Below, piece by piece: positions 1-8,799 of a stretch of 64,000 nucleotides of DNA. The notes below the pieces were generated by a model. That model searched no databases. It saw nothing but the letters and a program-made list of their open reading frames with translations, and was not told the origin of the DNA. Positions within the stretch are counted from its first letter, which is position 1; every line of letters starts with the position of its first letter. Source of the DNA: Fluviicola taffensis DSM 16823 (GTDB lineage: Bacteria; Bacteroidota; Bacteroidia; Flavobacteriales_D; Crocinitomicaceae); assembly GCF_000194605.1 (NCBI RefSeq), contig NC_015321.1, positions 1,302,001-1,366,000 of the forward strand. Reading direction: 5' to 3'. A program made the translations under genes and the position numbers.

Positions 1-392
1 ATTGGCATTTCGTACAATTGACCAGCGATAGGACCTTTTCCGTCGATTGGATTACCCAAAGTATCCACAACACGACCAACCATTCCTTCACCAACATTTA
101 CAGAAGCAATACGATTCAAGCGTTTTACAGTATCCCCTTCTTTTACACCAGAAGAGCGACCCAATAATACAACTCCTACGTTATCTTCTTCCAAGTTCAA
201 AGCGATACCTTGAAGAGCTCCTTCGAACTCAACCAATTCACCGTATTGAACACCTTTCAATCCGTAAACGCGAGCGATACCATCACCAATCTGTAATACT
301 GTACCTACCTCTTGCAATTCAGCTTCCGAACGGAAACCTGCTAATTGCTCTCTTAAAATCGCAGAAACTTCTGCTGGTTTAACATCTGCCAT
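1..392 (-). CDS. atpA: F-type ATP synthase subunit alpha, N-terminal part (cut by window edge)
   Basis: This is the start of the alpha subunit of the F1 catalytic head; the rest lies left of the window. Translation from the ATG at 392 gives [17 protein letters not shown], followed by the beta-barrel region with [11 protein letters not shown] and GVVLLG and then [20 protein letters not shown], all typical of AtpA. About 130 residues are visible and the Walker A loop is not reached. The gene is last in the visible atpB-E-F-H-A series, 86 bp after atpH. It is in frame to the edge with no lesion. The identification is firm because the order and motifs agree. Confidence 0.95.
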   Translation of the reverse strand, partial: MADVKPAEVSAILREQLAGFRSEAELQEVGTVLQIGDGIARVYGLKGVQYGELVEFEGALQGIALNLEEDNVGVVLLGRSSGVKEGDTVKRLNRIASVNVGEGMVGRVVDTLGNPIDGKGPIAGQLYEMP

Positions 393-478
393 GTTTTTCT
401 TTTTATTCTGAGATTCTCAATTCCTTCGGATCACGCAATTGTGATTGCTATCCTCAGTCTTCGAAAGCTAACGCTTTC

Positions 479-1012
479 TCATCTTGTTAAACGTTGTTTT
501 AACTTATTAATTTGCGATGCTACTGAAGCATCAATTTGAGTATCACCCATACGAACGATAAAACCTCCGATTAGATCCGCATCTATTTTCTCCGTCAACT
601 CAACAGTCCCTGTTGTAGATGCTTGAACTTTCGAAACAATCTCTTTCTTTACTTGTTCATCCAATTTTTGAGCGCTAATCAATGTTACTGGAACAATTCC
701 TTTGTGCGACTTCAAAAGTACATCAAATGAACTTGCTATTTGAGACAAATATGCCTCACGACCATTTTTCACGATCAAATCAACAAATAAACTAGTTACT
801 TTGTCGAACTGATCAAATATTGCATTCAATACCGCCAACTTTTTATCTGCTTTCACAACCGGACTCTCAAGCATCAGCTCTAAATCGCGATTTTCAGCAC
901 AAACAGTTGCCATGTATTTCATATCTGCCGCGATAACATCCACTTTGTTTTGTTCGATTGCTAAATCTAACAAAGCTTGTGCGTAACGGGAAGCTGATTT
1001 CGAAATCTTCAT
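479..1012 (-). CDS. atpH: F-type ATP synthase subunit delta
   Basis: The 177-residue OSCP/delta subunit forms the peripheral-stalk cap that joins F1 to subunit b. The N-terminus (KSASRYAQALLDLAIEQNKV) is the usual delta helical domain. The C-terminal part contains the family-typical stretch ending in DLIGGFIVRMGDTQIDASV. Length matches the family (about 175-185). It starts 9 bp after the atpF stop, so the genes are co-transcribed, and atpA follows. Nothing is unusual. Confidence 0.95.
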   Translation of the reverse strand: MKISKSASRYAQALLDLAIEQNKVDVIAADMKYMATVCAENRDLELMLESPVVKADKKLAVLNAIFDQFDKVTSLFVDLIVKNGREAYLSQIASSFDVLLKSHKGIVPVTLISAQKLDEQVKKEIVSKVQASTTGTVELTEKIDADLIGGFIVRMGDTQIDASVASQINKLKQRLTR

Positions 1013-1021
1013 TTCTGTCTA

Positions 1022-1516
1022 TTAGTTCAAGTTAATATCACCTGCCATTTTCTCAGCCAACGCTTTTTGCTTCTCATCAGAAGATAATTCTCCACGAATG
1101 ATTTTCTCAGCGATTTCTAAAGAGATTGCAGCAACCTGATTTTTCAATTCAGCAATTGCAGCAACTTTCTCTGTGTTGATAGTTGCACGAGCGGACTCAA
1201 CAATTTTGTTTGCTTCTGATTTTGCTTCAGCTTTCGCTTTCTCAACCATTCCAGTAGCAACTTCTTTTGCATCTTTCACGATTGCATCACGCTCTGCTCT
1301 AGCTTCTTTCAATAAGTTTTCATTCGAAGCCTGTAAAGCAAGCATTTCTGCTTTTGTTCTATCAGCCAACTCCAATGCGTCTGTAATTTTTTGCTCACGC
1401 GCATTAACAGAAGTCAAAATTGGCTTCCAAATGAATTTCGTTAAAATTACAAGCAACAAAACGAACACTAAGCCCGTCCAAAAAAGCAATCCTAAATCTG
1501 GTGTAATTAATTTCAT
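1022..1516 (-). CDS. atpF: F-type ATP synthase subunit b
   Basis: The peripheral-stalk b subunit of F0 has 164 residues. It has one N-terminal membrane helix (LGLLFWTGLVFVLLLVIL) followed by a long charged helix rich in Ala, Glu and Lys that dimerises and reaches F1. The reading frame is open 15 codons further upstream, but the ATG at 1516 gives the family-typical start MKLITPDLGLLFW, so that start is preferred. The gene sits between atpE and atpH. The extended start would add a charged segment (NLDWKNKKDK) unlike b subunits. Confidence 0.93.
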   Translation of the reverse strand: MKLITPDLGLLFWTGLVFVLLLVILTKFIWKPILTSVNAREQKITDALELADRTKAEMLALQASNENLLKEARAERDAIVKDAKEVATGMVEKAKAEAKSEANKIVESARATINTEKVAAIAELKNQVAAISLEIAEKIIRGELSSDEKQKALAEKMAGDINLN

Positions 1517-1592
1517 TTTATCTTTTTTATTTTTCCAATCCAAATTAAAGGCTTGTCGCAACCAACCGTTGCAACAAGCCTTTTAAATTCAA

Positions 1593-1811
1593 TTACTTAG
1601 GATCTAGACCTAGTAGACCTACTACTACTCCAAATAAAGCAACACCTTCGATTAACGCTGCTGCGATAATCATAGCTGTTTGAATTTTTCCTGAAGCTTC
1701 AGGTTGGCGAGCGATTGCGTCCATTGCTGAACCACCGATTTTACCAATTCCAAGTCCTGCTCCTAGAACTGCAATACCAGCTCCAATCGCTGCGATACTT
1801 CCTGTCATCAT
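1593..1811 (-). CDS. atpE: F-type ATP synthase subunit c
   Basis: The 72-residue proteolipid forms the rotating c-ring. Two glycine- and alanine-rich membrane helices flank the polar loop ARQPEA (residues 34-39). The ion-carrying carboxylate is Glu55 in ALIEGVALFG. The residues around it lack the Ser/Thr typical of sodium-binding rings, so proton use is inferred. Translation may start at either of two adjacent ATGs (1811 or 1808). It lies 28 bp after atpB in the operon. Confidence 0.95.
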   Translation of the reverse strand: MMTGSIAAIGAGIAVLGAGLGIGKIGGSAMDAIARQPEASGKIQTAMIIAAALIEGVALFGVVVGLLGLDPK

Positions 1812-1839
1812 AGCTATATATGTATTAAAAAATTACTAA

Positions 1840-2955
1840 TTAATGGTGTGCTTCTTCAACAGCGGCACCGATAAACAATGCAGACAACATTGCAAACAAG
1901 AATGCTTGTAAGAATGCTACCAACAACTCTAAAACAGAGATAAACAAAGCCATAGGAACGGACAATCCTCCCCAAGCTGCACTCTGATTAATAAAAATAA
2001 TTGAAACCAATGCCAATACAATGATGTGACCCGCAGTCATATTTGCAAACAAACGAACCATCAAGGCAAAAGGTTTTGTCAAAATACCAACTAACTCAAT
2101 TGGAATCATAATAATCAACAAAGGCTTTGGAACACCTGGCATTGCAAAAATATGCAACCAATAGTTTTTGTTTGCTGAAAAAACAGTCACTAACAAAGTA
2201 CAAACTGCCAAGAACAATGTAACTGTAATGTTACCAGTCAAATTCGCTCCTCCAGGAAGGAATGGAACCAAACCAAGTAAGTTGTTGATAAAAATAAAGA
2301 AGAAAATTGTCAACAAGTATGGAACATATTTTTGGTATTTGTGGTGATCAATGTTTGCTTTAGCGATATCATCACGAACCATTACGATTAAAACTTCCAA
2401 GTATTTTGCCAATCCTTTTGGAGCAACTGGACCATTCTTTTTGTAGAAGCGAGCCACATTACTCATGATTAACAAAATCAAAATAGCTCCCATAAACAAA
2501 GATAGGACGTTTTTAGTTATTGAAAAATCGAATGGCAATTCAGCATTAACGACCTTACCCGCATTAATTTCCAAGGCATTACTATTATTCAACTTGTAAA
2601 TCTCTTCTTCAAACATCGCATACCCAGCAGCTGGGCCAACACCCAACACATAACCAACTTCTTTTTTAGCGCTTGTATCTTGAACTGACTTATGCTCTCC
2701 GTGATAAAAATGTTTGGAAGAAAACGTTTTCAATCCACCATCAATCAAAATAACAGGAAGATAGACAGAAACCGCATCATGGTGACCACCCCACAAATGC
2801 CATTCATGCGCATCAGAAACGTGGTGCATGATCATTTCCCCAACATTAAACTCCTTTTTTTCTTCAGAACCATGCTCCGAAGCAAATGAAGTTGAAAAAA
2901 TGAGTATTCCTACTAGGAAAGAGAAAAATCGTTTTGCACTGAAACTTAATGACAT
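1840..2955 (-). CDS. atpB: F-type ATP synthase subunit a, with N-terminal signal peptide
   Basis: This is the proton-channel subunit of F0, 371 residues. It is longer than the ~270 of proteobacterial forms because of a signal peptide (about residues 1-25, ending STSFA) and a His/Glu-rich periplasmic segment before the first membrane helix, as is common in Bacteroidota. The stator arginine is Arg301 in MVRLFANMTAGH. Other conserved stretches include NNLLGLVPF and a C-terminal helix rich in Glu and Phe. A good promoter (2995-3024) lies directly upstream, separated from the small AtpI/AtpZ genes by a 440-bp gap. Confidence 0.95.
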   Translation of the reverse strand: MSLSFSAKRFFSFLVGILIFSTSFASEHGSEEKKEFNVGEMIMHHVSDAHEWHLWGGHHDAVSVYLPVILIDGGLKTFSSKHFYHGEHKSVQDTSAKKEVGYVLGVGPAAGYAMFEEEIYKLNNSNALEINAGKVVNAELPFDFSITKNVLSLFMGAILILLIMSNVARFYKKNGPVAPKGLAKYLEVLIVMVRDDIAKANIDHHKYQKYVPYLLTIFFFIFINNLLGLVPFLPGGANLTGNITVTLFLAVCTLLVTVFSANKNYWLHIFAMPGVPKPLLIIMIPIELVGILTKPFALMVRLFANMTAGHIIVLALVSIIFINQSAAWGGLSVPMALFISVLELLVAFLQAFLFAMLSALFIGAAVEEAHH

Positions 2956-2994
2956 CGCTTATTTTTATTTAGTATAAAACCCTAAATTTTGGCG

Positions 2995-3024
2995 CAAAGG
3001 TAGTGAATCTTTCAGAAACACCAA
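2995..3024 (-). promoter_or_regulatory. Promoter of atpBEFHA (Bacteroidota type)
   Basis: On the minus strand a TTG (3024-3022) is followed by a 19-nt spacer and a perfect TAnnTTTG box (TACCTTTG, 3002-2995), matching the known Bacteroidota -33/-7 consensus. Transcription would begin near 2989, about 35 nt before the atpB ATG. It implies that the F0F1 genes can be transcribed independently of porW. Confidence 0.7.
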
Positions 3025-3396
3025 GAAAAAAATCAGAAACAAATACATTTTTACCACATTCGTGGCACGAAAAAAAATCTGTGGCAAAAAAAATGATTTC
3101 CAGAGGCTTGTTTTATGCGCAACAGACAAATGAACATATACAAAACATCTCCCATCAATCTCCTGAAAAAGCGGTGAAATTCCAGTCACTAGATTTAAAA
3201 AAAAATCACAGTTATGTAACTAATTTTAGATTTAACATGCCTGCCTTTGAAGAACCAAAATTAGTATTAATAGTATCTCAAATCAGATTTCAAAACAAGC
3301 AAATAGCTTGCATCAAAAGGAATAAAAGACAACTCAGAACCCTTTACAGGAAAGTGTTGTTCGCAATATCGCAAACTTGCAACTTGAACCGAAAAT
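3025..3396. other. Intergenic gap without a supported gene
   Basis: Between the AtpI-like gene and the atpB promoter there are about 370 bp with no convincing coding frame. The open frames present on either strand have low-complexity, Lys/Phe-rich translations without a recognisable domain. The only structure noted is the 23-bp sequence at 3363-3385 that recurs at 37454-37476. Confidence 0.5.
3363..3385. repeat. 23-bp dispersed repeat, copy 1
   Basis: The sequence starting GCAATATCGCAAACTTGC recurs at 37454-37476 with one mismatch in 23. Both copies lie 10-11 bp past the stop codon of a minus-strand gene. The core GCAATATCGC is nearly palindromic. Confidence 0.6.
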
Positions 3397-3765
3397 TTAA
3401 GATTTTCTGACTTTCAACAACATCCAAGTAGCTTGAGCGAAAAGCATAACTAGGAAGAAACTCATAAAGTACCAAACAAATTCCTTGAACGATTCCTTCC
3501 AAACATATTTTACAATAAGCACGAAAAACATTACAAAAATCATTTGAATAGCCGTTCCCAAAATAAATCGTTGTGCTTGAGACTCAGCTGTTGACTTAGC
3601 ACCAGACATCATGATAGCGGTACTTGAGAAGAAAATCACTAACAATCCAACAATACCTACCAGCTGATTCTTTGGAATTTCCCAATTCCACTTTAAACCA
3701 ACAAGTACCAAATAAACCAATGCAATTATTATTAATGTTGAAAATGCTCCAATTCGTTTATTCAT
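3397..3765 (-). CDS. Small four-helix membrane protein, AtpI-like position
   Basis: A 122-residue hydrophobic protein with four predicted membrane helices (around residues 7-24, 36-54, 67-89 and 95-117) and a short basic C-terminus. I see no catalytic motif. Its start overlaps the end of the AtpZ-like gene by 8 bp, so the two are translationally coupled. It precedes atpB, the position where AtpI-type accessory proteins lie. AtpI proteins are thought to help c-ring assembly or ion supply; that function is inferred from position only. Confidence 0.75.
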   Translation of the reverse strand: MNKRIGAFSTLIIIALVYLVLVGLKWNWEIPKNQLVGIVGLLVIFFSSTAIMMSGAKSTAESQAQRFILGTAIQMIFVMFFVLIVKYVWKESFKEFVWYFMSFFLVMLFAQATWMLLKVRKS

Positions 3766-3991
3766 CTTCTTTTTCTTTAGATATACTGATTACTTCCTTA
3801 ATTATTAAATACATGGCGCCAACTACTCCAGTAAGTGTACAAATCAAGGTATACATATTCCCATTGGGATTATACTTCTTATCGAGCCAAACACCTAAAA
3901 AGGCAGCAGCGGCAATAATAGCTCCCATTTGAATGGCAGCACTACTAAATCGAACGTAGTTTTTGATTTGTTTTTTTGGCTTCTCGTCCAT
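3758..3991 (-). CDS. AtpZ/AtpI-family F0F1-associated membrane protein
   Basis: A 77-residue protein starting MDEKPKKQIKNYVRFSS, with two membrane helices separated by the loop GVWLDKKYNPNG. The first helix plus the short loop with Asp and Lys is typical of the AtpZ-like family (PF09527) found before F-ATPase genes. The frame is open upstream with another ATG at 4018, overlapping the porW stop; the ATG at 3991, 16 bp after that stop, gives the usual start and is preferred. It overlaps the next membrane gene by 8 bp. Confidence 0.8.
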   Translation of the reverse strand: MDEKPKKQIKNYVRFSSAAIQMGAIIAAAAFLGVWLDKKYNPNGNMYTLICTLTGVVGAMYLIIKEVISISKEKEDE

Positions 3992-4007
3992 TTCAATCTT
4001 ATTTGAA

Positions 4008-6674
4008 TCAATACTTCTCATCGAAGAACAACTGGTACTCATCCAGTTTGCCTGATTCAAATAAGGTAAGCAAATTTTTCTCAGAAATGAACAAAATTTT
4101 CAATTTTTGCATATCCAATAAATGATTTCTGGTCCGTTTATACATTGCAACATACGATGCAGCCTCATATTCATCTTTAAATTGCTTCATGAGGATTACA
4201 TTGTCTTGCTTGAACACTTTCGACGTGACATTCAACTTAAGCTTACCGTAATACTCCTTGTTGAAATCAACAACCCGTGTTTTAGCAACTACATTGTTGA
4301 TTTTATCTGTTAAAAAGACAAGAACGAGCATCGTTTCACCTTCAACGTATTTATAAATGCTCTTATCCTCAAAATCAGCCTTTTCATTTGCTGAATAACC
4401 ATTTAAGATGATGTTCTTCATCTCTTTGGCTTTATCCGCTTCAGGTGTTTTTGGATAAAGGGCAATCAGAGTATCCAAAGTTGGTAAAACAACTCGTTTA
4501 TCTTCATTCATTTTGGCTTGAGCCATTGCTTTTAATAAGATATACTTGCTTCGATACGGATTATCCTGTTCCTCTGCAATCACGATATTCGCTTTCTGAA
4601 TAACTGGGTAGAACAAACCTCTTTCGTAGCGATCCAAATCTGTCAAGTATGCCTCTTGGGTTAATTTCTCGCGTTCTTTCTTCTTGATAAAATAATCAGG
4701 ATCTCTTAAATAACCAGCATAATCAGAGGTTGGATAATTAATTAAGATAAAATCTTTTTGTTCGATAGCAATTGGATCGTCTGGATTGTGCAACTTATAA
4801 ATTTGATATGCAGCCATCAATTTCATATCACTTTCAAATTCCTTACTCAACATGGTGCGGTATTGTTTTTCAGCAAGGGCAGCTTCATTTAATTGCTCAT
4901 TATAAATACCACCAGCATCAAAATAAGCATTCATCATGCGAGAACGAGAAGCTTGTAAAGCAGAATCAGATAAAGGTAATTTAGCAACTAACATTTCTGG
5001 TGTTAAAGAATCTAATGCCGTGCTTGCATTATCTTCGACTTTAGCCGTAGAAGAACTATCTCCTTCATCAGTAAAACTTGCAAATACTACTTTCTCGGAT
5101 CTTCTCCAATCATCTTCATTATTGCGCTGACCCCATTGCTTTCTAAACTCTTCAAATCCTTCTGCTTTCGCTTTATCGTTATTCCAATAAAACTTATTTC
5201 CATTTCCATTCGAAGGTTTCTTATTTTGAACGTCTTGAAGAGCAGCTAATCGAATAGCATCTTGCCTTTTACGTTCCTCATCATCTTTCTTCATTTTGGC
5301 AATAACACCTTCAGCGAAAGCAAGTTGATCGGACGGAGACAAGCTAGCAACACGTTGAACACTATCTTCGTATTGCGCAATCTCAAGCGCATTTACTAAG
5401 CTTTGTAATTTGGAAGCTTTATTCTTAACTCCCTCATAATTCGGATAATTTTCTGGAATAACCTTCGCACAACTATCGTAGTATTTTTGAGCACTCAAAT
5501 AATCTTTCTTCGCGAAGGTAATATCACCCAATTTCTCATAAGCCATCCCTTTCTGACGAGCATTTGATATAGAATAAAGTGCTGAACGCGTGTAATTTCC
5601 TTTTGCATTCTCTTCCATTCCATCTTGCTGATCCATTTTCGCCAAGGTATAGTAAATCTGATCTTTGAATTCACCATTCTTTGTATCGCGTAGCATTTTT
5701 TTCAAATTCTTACGCACTTTCTCACCACCCGCATTCAAGGCATTTTTCAGAGTTGCATTAAAACTCATTTCATACCCTGCGTTGTATTTTCTAACTCGTC
5801 CGTAATAATAGGACGCTTGGGGACGATCACCTTTTTTCTCAAATAATTGACCCAAGATAAAATTGATTCTTGCCTTATCTTTCGATTTTTTGGCAAATTC
5901 CAATGCTTTAGTCAATGCTTTTATTTCTCCCTCTACATCTTTTTTATTTTCACAAAAAATAGCTCTGGTAATAAAAACATCGTATCTCAACTTCTTCGGA
6001 AAAGGTGCTGGTTCTTTCTCTTTTTCCTTTTTAGTCTTCTTTTTACTTTTTTTCTTGCTGGATTTAGATGATTTAGATCCTTTTTCACTCTTAGAATCTC
6101 CACTACTGAGCTTTTCTACCTCTTTCTCCAGATTGGTAATTGCGAAATTTGCTTCTGTGAATTTACCTTGTTCCATGTAAGTTCTGGCCATCCACATTTC
6201 AGCAATGTATGCTGATTTATCTGTAGAAAAGAATTTTTTCGTGTATTCAAAATTCTTAAAAGCTACGTCGTAATCTCTTCTGTAATAATTGGCAATTCCG
6301 ATTGTAATCCAATTCTCATCAATCCATCTATTGTGCTCATCTTTTTTAGAAGCTGGCTTTTCCATGGAAGGCATTGCATGTCGTTGAATTACTTTTGTAC
6401 ACTTTGCAATGGCTGTATCGATTGGGGAATACATGTTTTTCACTTCTTCCTCACTAGGTAATTGCAGAACAGGAAGAACCTCGTAATAATCTTCTTTTTG
6501 ATTTTCCTGATAGGTTTTCATAGCACCTTCCAACAAATCATTGGCATTGAAATAGCCATTATAATGCGCAGTGGTTCCGTGATATGCTCTGCTAAGCATT
6601 GTATTCTTCTCAGTAGAACATGCCCATACTAAGGAAATAATTCCCAAATAAATCCAAATATGTAATTTCTTCAT
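4008..6674 (-). CDS. porW: Type IX secretion / gliding motility TPR lipoprotein PorW (SprE)
   Basis: The product is an 888-residue lipoprotein. The signal peptide ends in a lipobox with Cys19 (SLVWACSTEKN), followed by LSRAYHGTTAHYNGYFNAND, the conserved opening of the PorW/SprE family. Tetratricopeptide-like helical pairs fill most of the protein, with a Ser/Lys-rich low-complexity insert around residues 190-225 and a charged linker near 455-500. In Flavobacterium and Porphyromonas this protein is needed for type IX secretion. The cargo proteins at 12.9-17.8 kb and 61-64 kb fit such a system. It is followed directly by AtpZ- and AtpI-like genes and then atp. Confidence 0.85.
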   Translation of the reverse strand: MKKLHIWIYLGIISLVWACSTEKNTMLSRAYHGTTAHYNGYFNANDLLEGAMKTYQENQKEDYYEVLPVLQLPSEEEVKNMYSPIDTAIAKCTKVIQRHAMPSMEKPASKKDEHNRWIDENWITIGIANYYRRDYDVAFKNFEYTKKFFSTDKSAYIAEMWMARTYMEQGKFTEANFAITNLEKEVEKLSSGDSKSEKGSKSSKSSKKKSKKKTKKEKEKEPAPFPKKLRYDVFITRAIFCENKKDVEGEIKALTKALEFAKKSKDKARINFILGQLFEKKGDRPQASYYYGRVRKYNAGYEMSFNATLKNALNAGGEKVRKNLKKMLRDTKNGEFKDQIYYTLAKMDQQDGMEENAKGNYTRSALYSISNARQKGMAYEKLGDITFAKKDYLSAQKYYDSCAKVIPENYPNYEGVKNKASKLQSLVNALEIAQYEDSVQRVASLSPSDQLAFAEGVIAKMKKDDEERKRQDAIRLAALQDVQNKKPSNGNGNKFYWNNDKAKAEGFEEFRKQWGQRNNEDDWRRSEKVVFASFTDEGDSSSTAKVEDNASTALDSLTPEMLVAKLPLSDSALQASRSRMMNAYFDAGGIYNEQLNEAALAEKQYRTMLSKEFESDMKLMAAYQIYKLHNPDDPIAIEQKDFILINYPTSDYAGYLRDPDYFIKKKEREKLTQEAYLTDLDRYERGLFYPVIQKANIVIAEEQDNPYRSKYILLKAMAQAKMNEDKRVVLPTLDTLIALYPKTPEADKAKEMKNIILNGYSANEKADFEDKSIYKYVEGETMLVLVFLTDKINNVVAKTRVVDFNKEYYGKLKLNVTSKVFKQDNVILMKQFKDEYEAASYVAMYKRTRNHLLDMQKLKILFISEKNLLTLFESGKLDEYQLFFDEKY

Positions 6675-6724
6675 TCGAATGAAAAATCTTGCGCTGATGT
6701 GATTAACGATTAACTAAGAAAAGG

Positions 6725-6753
6725 CAAATATATTGTTTTGTTTATCAAATCAA
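6725..6753 (-). promoter_or_regulatory. Promoter of the porW-atp gene series
   Basis: On the minus strand TTG (6753-6751), an 18-nt spacer and a perfect -7 box TATATTTG (6732-6725) match the Bacteroidota consensus. The predicted start near 6719 leaves a leader of about 45 nt before porW. Confidence 0.65.
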
Positions 6754-6919
6754 TTCCAAATCCGGTAATTAGATGCTGGATTGTGTTAAAAAAGAGAGCT
6801 GGTAAATACTTCTAGCTTATATCTCCACAGTTCAAAACCGACCAAAAAACACAGATAGACATGTGTCTATTTGACCAGTATAAACAAGAGGTACAGATAT
6901 TTTACAATCATAAATCTAT

Positions 6920-7576
6920 TCAGGGTTTCAAGGTTGGCTCATTATCTCCATACTTCTGATGAACTTCCAAAATTTGCTTGGCATCATTGGCATCTATCCC
7001 CAAACTATCTGCAATTTCCTTAGCCCGCAACACTTGATCGACGGTCAGTCCAGTGCTATCCATTTCACTATGTAATGCATTCTTCAAGAAAATAGTACTT
7101 TCTCCCAATGCAGGGACTGTTTTCGTCGAAACATCTTTTACGGGTTCATAAAGTAGAGAGTTGGCTTTTGTTTTCTCTGGAAAAAAATTACTTTTCTCAT
7201 CGTAAGATTCAATAAGCACTAATAAAATACTGACAATGTAAAGCGATTTAATCGTTGCAAAGAGGACACCCAAAAATTTATTCAATGGTGATAATTGAAC
7301 TACTTTGATCATCTTTTCGATCATTTTTCCTCCAAAAAAAATCATTGCTCCAACAGCCAAAAAAGTGAGTGTAAATGCAACAACAGGAAGGTATTCAGAG
7401 TTCCAATCAAATGTTGATTTGAGCCAATTTGCCGTGTAATCGGAGAAGTGAATCCCTACATAAATTCCCACGAGAATAGCCAACAAGGTAAACAACTCAA
7501 TAACGAATCCGTGTTTAAAACCTTTGTAGGCTCCGTAAGAAATGGGAATTAGAATCAAAATGTCTAAAAAATTCAT
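6920..7576 (-). CDS. CvpA family membrane protein
   Basis: A 218-residue protein with four membrane helices in the first ~130 residues. It starts MNFLDILILIPISYGAYKGF, the recognisable CvpA opening (a helix with a Gly-Tyr/Phe-Lys-Gly turn). The tail after residue 140 is soluble and ends in an Asp/Ala-containing helix. CvpA proteins are linked to colicin V production and envelope homeostasis in proteobacteria; the role here is unknown. A near-consensus -7 box (CAATTTTG) ends 4 nt before the ATG, inside a 12-bp palindrome. Confidence 0.85.
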   Translation of the reverse strand: MNFLDILILIPISYGAYKGFKHGFVIELFTLLAILVGIYVGIHFSDYTANWLKSTFDWNSEYLPVVAFTLTFLAVGAMIFFGGKMIEKMIKVVQLSPLNKFLGVLFATIKSLYIVSILLVLIESYDEKSNFFPEKTKANSLLYEPVKDVSTKTVPALGESTIFLKNALHSEMDSTGLTVDQVLRAKEIADSLGIDANDAKQILEVHQKYGDNEPTLKP

Positions 7577-7710
7577 GTCCCAAAATTGGGAAAATCAGAA
7601 TGAAAGAATTCAGATGAATATAAAAGATACAAACGAACCATTGTTTATTGAGCAACTTGACTTATTTTCTCACGCAGATTCAATGGATTTACGCAGATAT
7701 CATTTGAAAC

Positions 7711-7782
7711 CTTTGCGTTCTCTTCTTATTCGCGGTAAAATTCTCACACGGTTTTAAACGCAAAGAGTGCAAGGGCGCAAAG
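7711..7782. repeat. Inverted repeat with ~26-bp arms, family A copy 1
   Basis: The left arm starts CTTTGCGTTC (7711) and the right arm ends GGGCGCAAAG (7782), with CGCAAAG also at 7759-7765. The arms match those of the elements at 43031-43104 and 57918-57983. It occupies the non-coding gap between cvpA and yebC. Confidence 0.7.
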
Positions 7783-7792
7783 TACCAGACAC

Positions 7793-7820
7793 AAAAAAAC
7801 CGATCATTTCTGACCGGTTT
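7793..7820 (-). terminator. Rho-independent terminator after yebC
   Basis: On the minus strand a 10-bp stem (AAACCGGTCA / TGATCGGTTT, one G-U pair) with loop GAAA is followed by seven T. It lies 45 bp past the yebC stop. Confidence 0.8.
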
Positions 7821-7864
7821 CAACTACTATTAAGACTGAGTAATATCAAAAGCTTCGCTTTCGC

Positions 7865-8575
7865 TTACCCCATATTAGTAAATATCTGCTGAATATCGTC
7901 ATCATCGTCAAATTTATCCATCATTTTTTCGATGTCAACTAATTGCTCTTCCGTGAATTCAACAGGAGTTGTTGGGAAACGCTCCAAATTCGATTTAAGA
8001 ACTGCAATTCCTCTTTCTTCCAAAGCAGAACTAAGTGTTCCGAAAGCGGTGTAATCTCCATAAATAAAAATGCGATCTTCCGTTGCCTCGATTTCTTCAC
8101 AACCAGCATCAATCAATTCCAATTCTAATTCCTCTGGATCTATAGCTCCTGTATTCTCTAGTTCGAAAACAGATTTCCGATCGAACATAAATTCCAATTG
8201 TCCGTTTGGAACAACTCCTCCACCCGCTCTATTGAAATACGATTTTACGTTTGCAACTGTGCGTGTCGGATTATCGGTAGCACATTCCACATAAACTAAA
8301 ACGCCGTGGGGTCCCTTTCCTTCATAATCCACTTGTGCAAATGATGCAATATCTTTTTGATTTGCTCTTTTGACTGCAGCTTCAATATTGTCTTTCGGCA
8401 TATTCTCTGCCTTTGCATTTTGAATAGCAGTGCGCAGTTTGGCATTCGTAGCCGGATCTTGTCCACCTTCTTTTGCAGCCATTGTTATAGCTTTGCCTAG
8501 TTTAGGAAACAATTTTGACATTTTTCCCCAACGTTTTTCTTTAGCTGCTCTTCTGTATTCAAATGCTCTTCCCAT
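7865..8575 (-). CDS. yebC: YebC/PmpR family DNA-binding or translation factor
   Basis: The 236-residue protein begins [20 protein letters not shown] and has the family core with [14 protein letters not shown], then [10 protein letters not shown] and later [20 protein letters not shown]. YebC-like proteins (mitochondrial TACO1 family) were long called transcription regulators, and some have been shown to help ribosomes through difficult sequences; which applies here is not visible. An earlier in-frame TTG at 8599 lies inside the promoter box, so the ATG at 8575 is the start. A terminator follows. Confidence 0.93.
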   Translation of the reverse strand: MGRAFEYRRAAKEKRWGKMSKLFPKLGKAITMAAKEGGQDPATNAKLRTAIQNAKAENMPKDNIEAAVKRANQKDIASFAQVDYEGKGPHGVLVYVECATDNPTRTVANVKSYFNRAGGGVVPNGQLEFMFDRKSVFELENTGAIDPEELELELIDAGCEEIEATEDRIFIYGDYTAFGTLSSALEERGIAVLKSNLERFPTTPVEFTEEQLVDIEKMMDKFDDDDDIQQIFTNMG

Positions 8576-8595
8576 TTCTGATAGTTTATATTCTG

Positions 8596-8626
8596 GCAAA
8601 AATAATTAAAATGTTCAAAGAGGTCA
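8596..8626 (-). promoter_or_regulatory. Promoter of yebC
   Basis: TTG at 8626-8624, a 20-nt spacer and TATTTTTG at 8603-8596 on the minus strand fit the Bacteroidota consensus. It settles the yebC start at 8575, since the upstream TTG codon overlaps the -7 box. Confidence 0.65.
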
Positions 8627-8771
8627 ATCGGTTCATACAAAGTTCAAAGAGTTGCTGAAAAACTACTGAACTAAATCAAGGTACCCTCGACTCCGCTCAG
8701 CCATCTTGATTTTGAAAATACCAGATTTATCAAGATTTGAACTTTTGAACATCATTAAACCATTTGAACAA
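8605..8771. repeat. Intergenic repeat cluster: GTTCAAAG/TTGAACWT units and a hairpin
   Basis: The left side has GTTCAAAGAG-type units. The right side has TTGAACTT (8737-8744), TTGAACAT (8745-8752) and TTGAACAA (8764-8771), the same 8-bp units tandemly repeated at 32731 and 35191. Inside lies a hairpin with perfect 8-bp arms AAATCAAG (8673-8680) and CTTGATTT (8705-8712) around a loop containing CTCGACTCCGCTCAG. Confidence 0.6.
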
Positions 8772-8787
8772 ACTCTCAAAAAGTTAA

Positions 8788-8795
8788 TATATTTA
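8788..8795 (+). promoter_or_regulatory. Probable -7 box of the 8800 gene (one mismatch)
   Basis: TATATTTA differs from TAnnTTTG only at the last base and ends 4 nt before the ATG. A TTTG at 8763-8766 lies 21 nt upstream, as expected for the -33 element. The message would be leaderless or nearly so. Confidence 0.5.
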
Positions 8796-8799
8796 CAAA

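Noticed and set aside
3003-3410. Open frame of 135 codons on the plus strand in the gap before atpB
   Set aside because: The translation is Lys/Phe/Ser-rich without domain, its 3' end overlaps the AtpI-like gene, and it covers the atpB promoter; chance frame in AT-rich DNA.
8576-8599. Upstream TTG start for yebC
   Set aside because: The codon overlaps the -7 promoter box and the ATG at 8575 gives the family-standard start.
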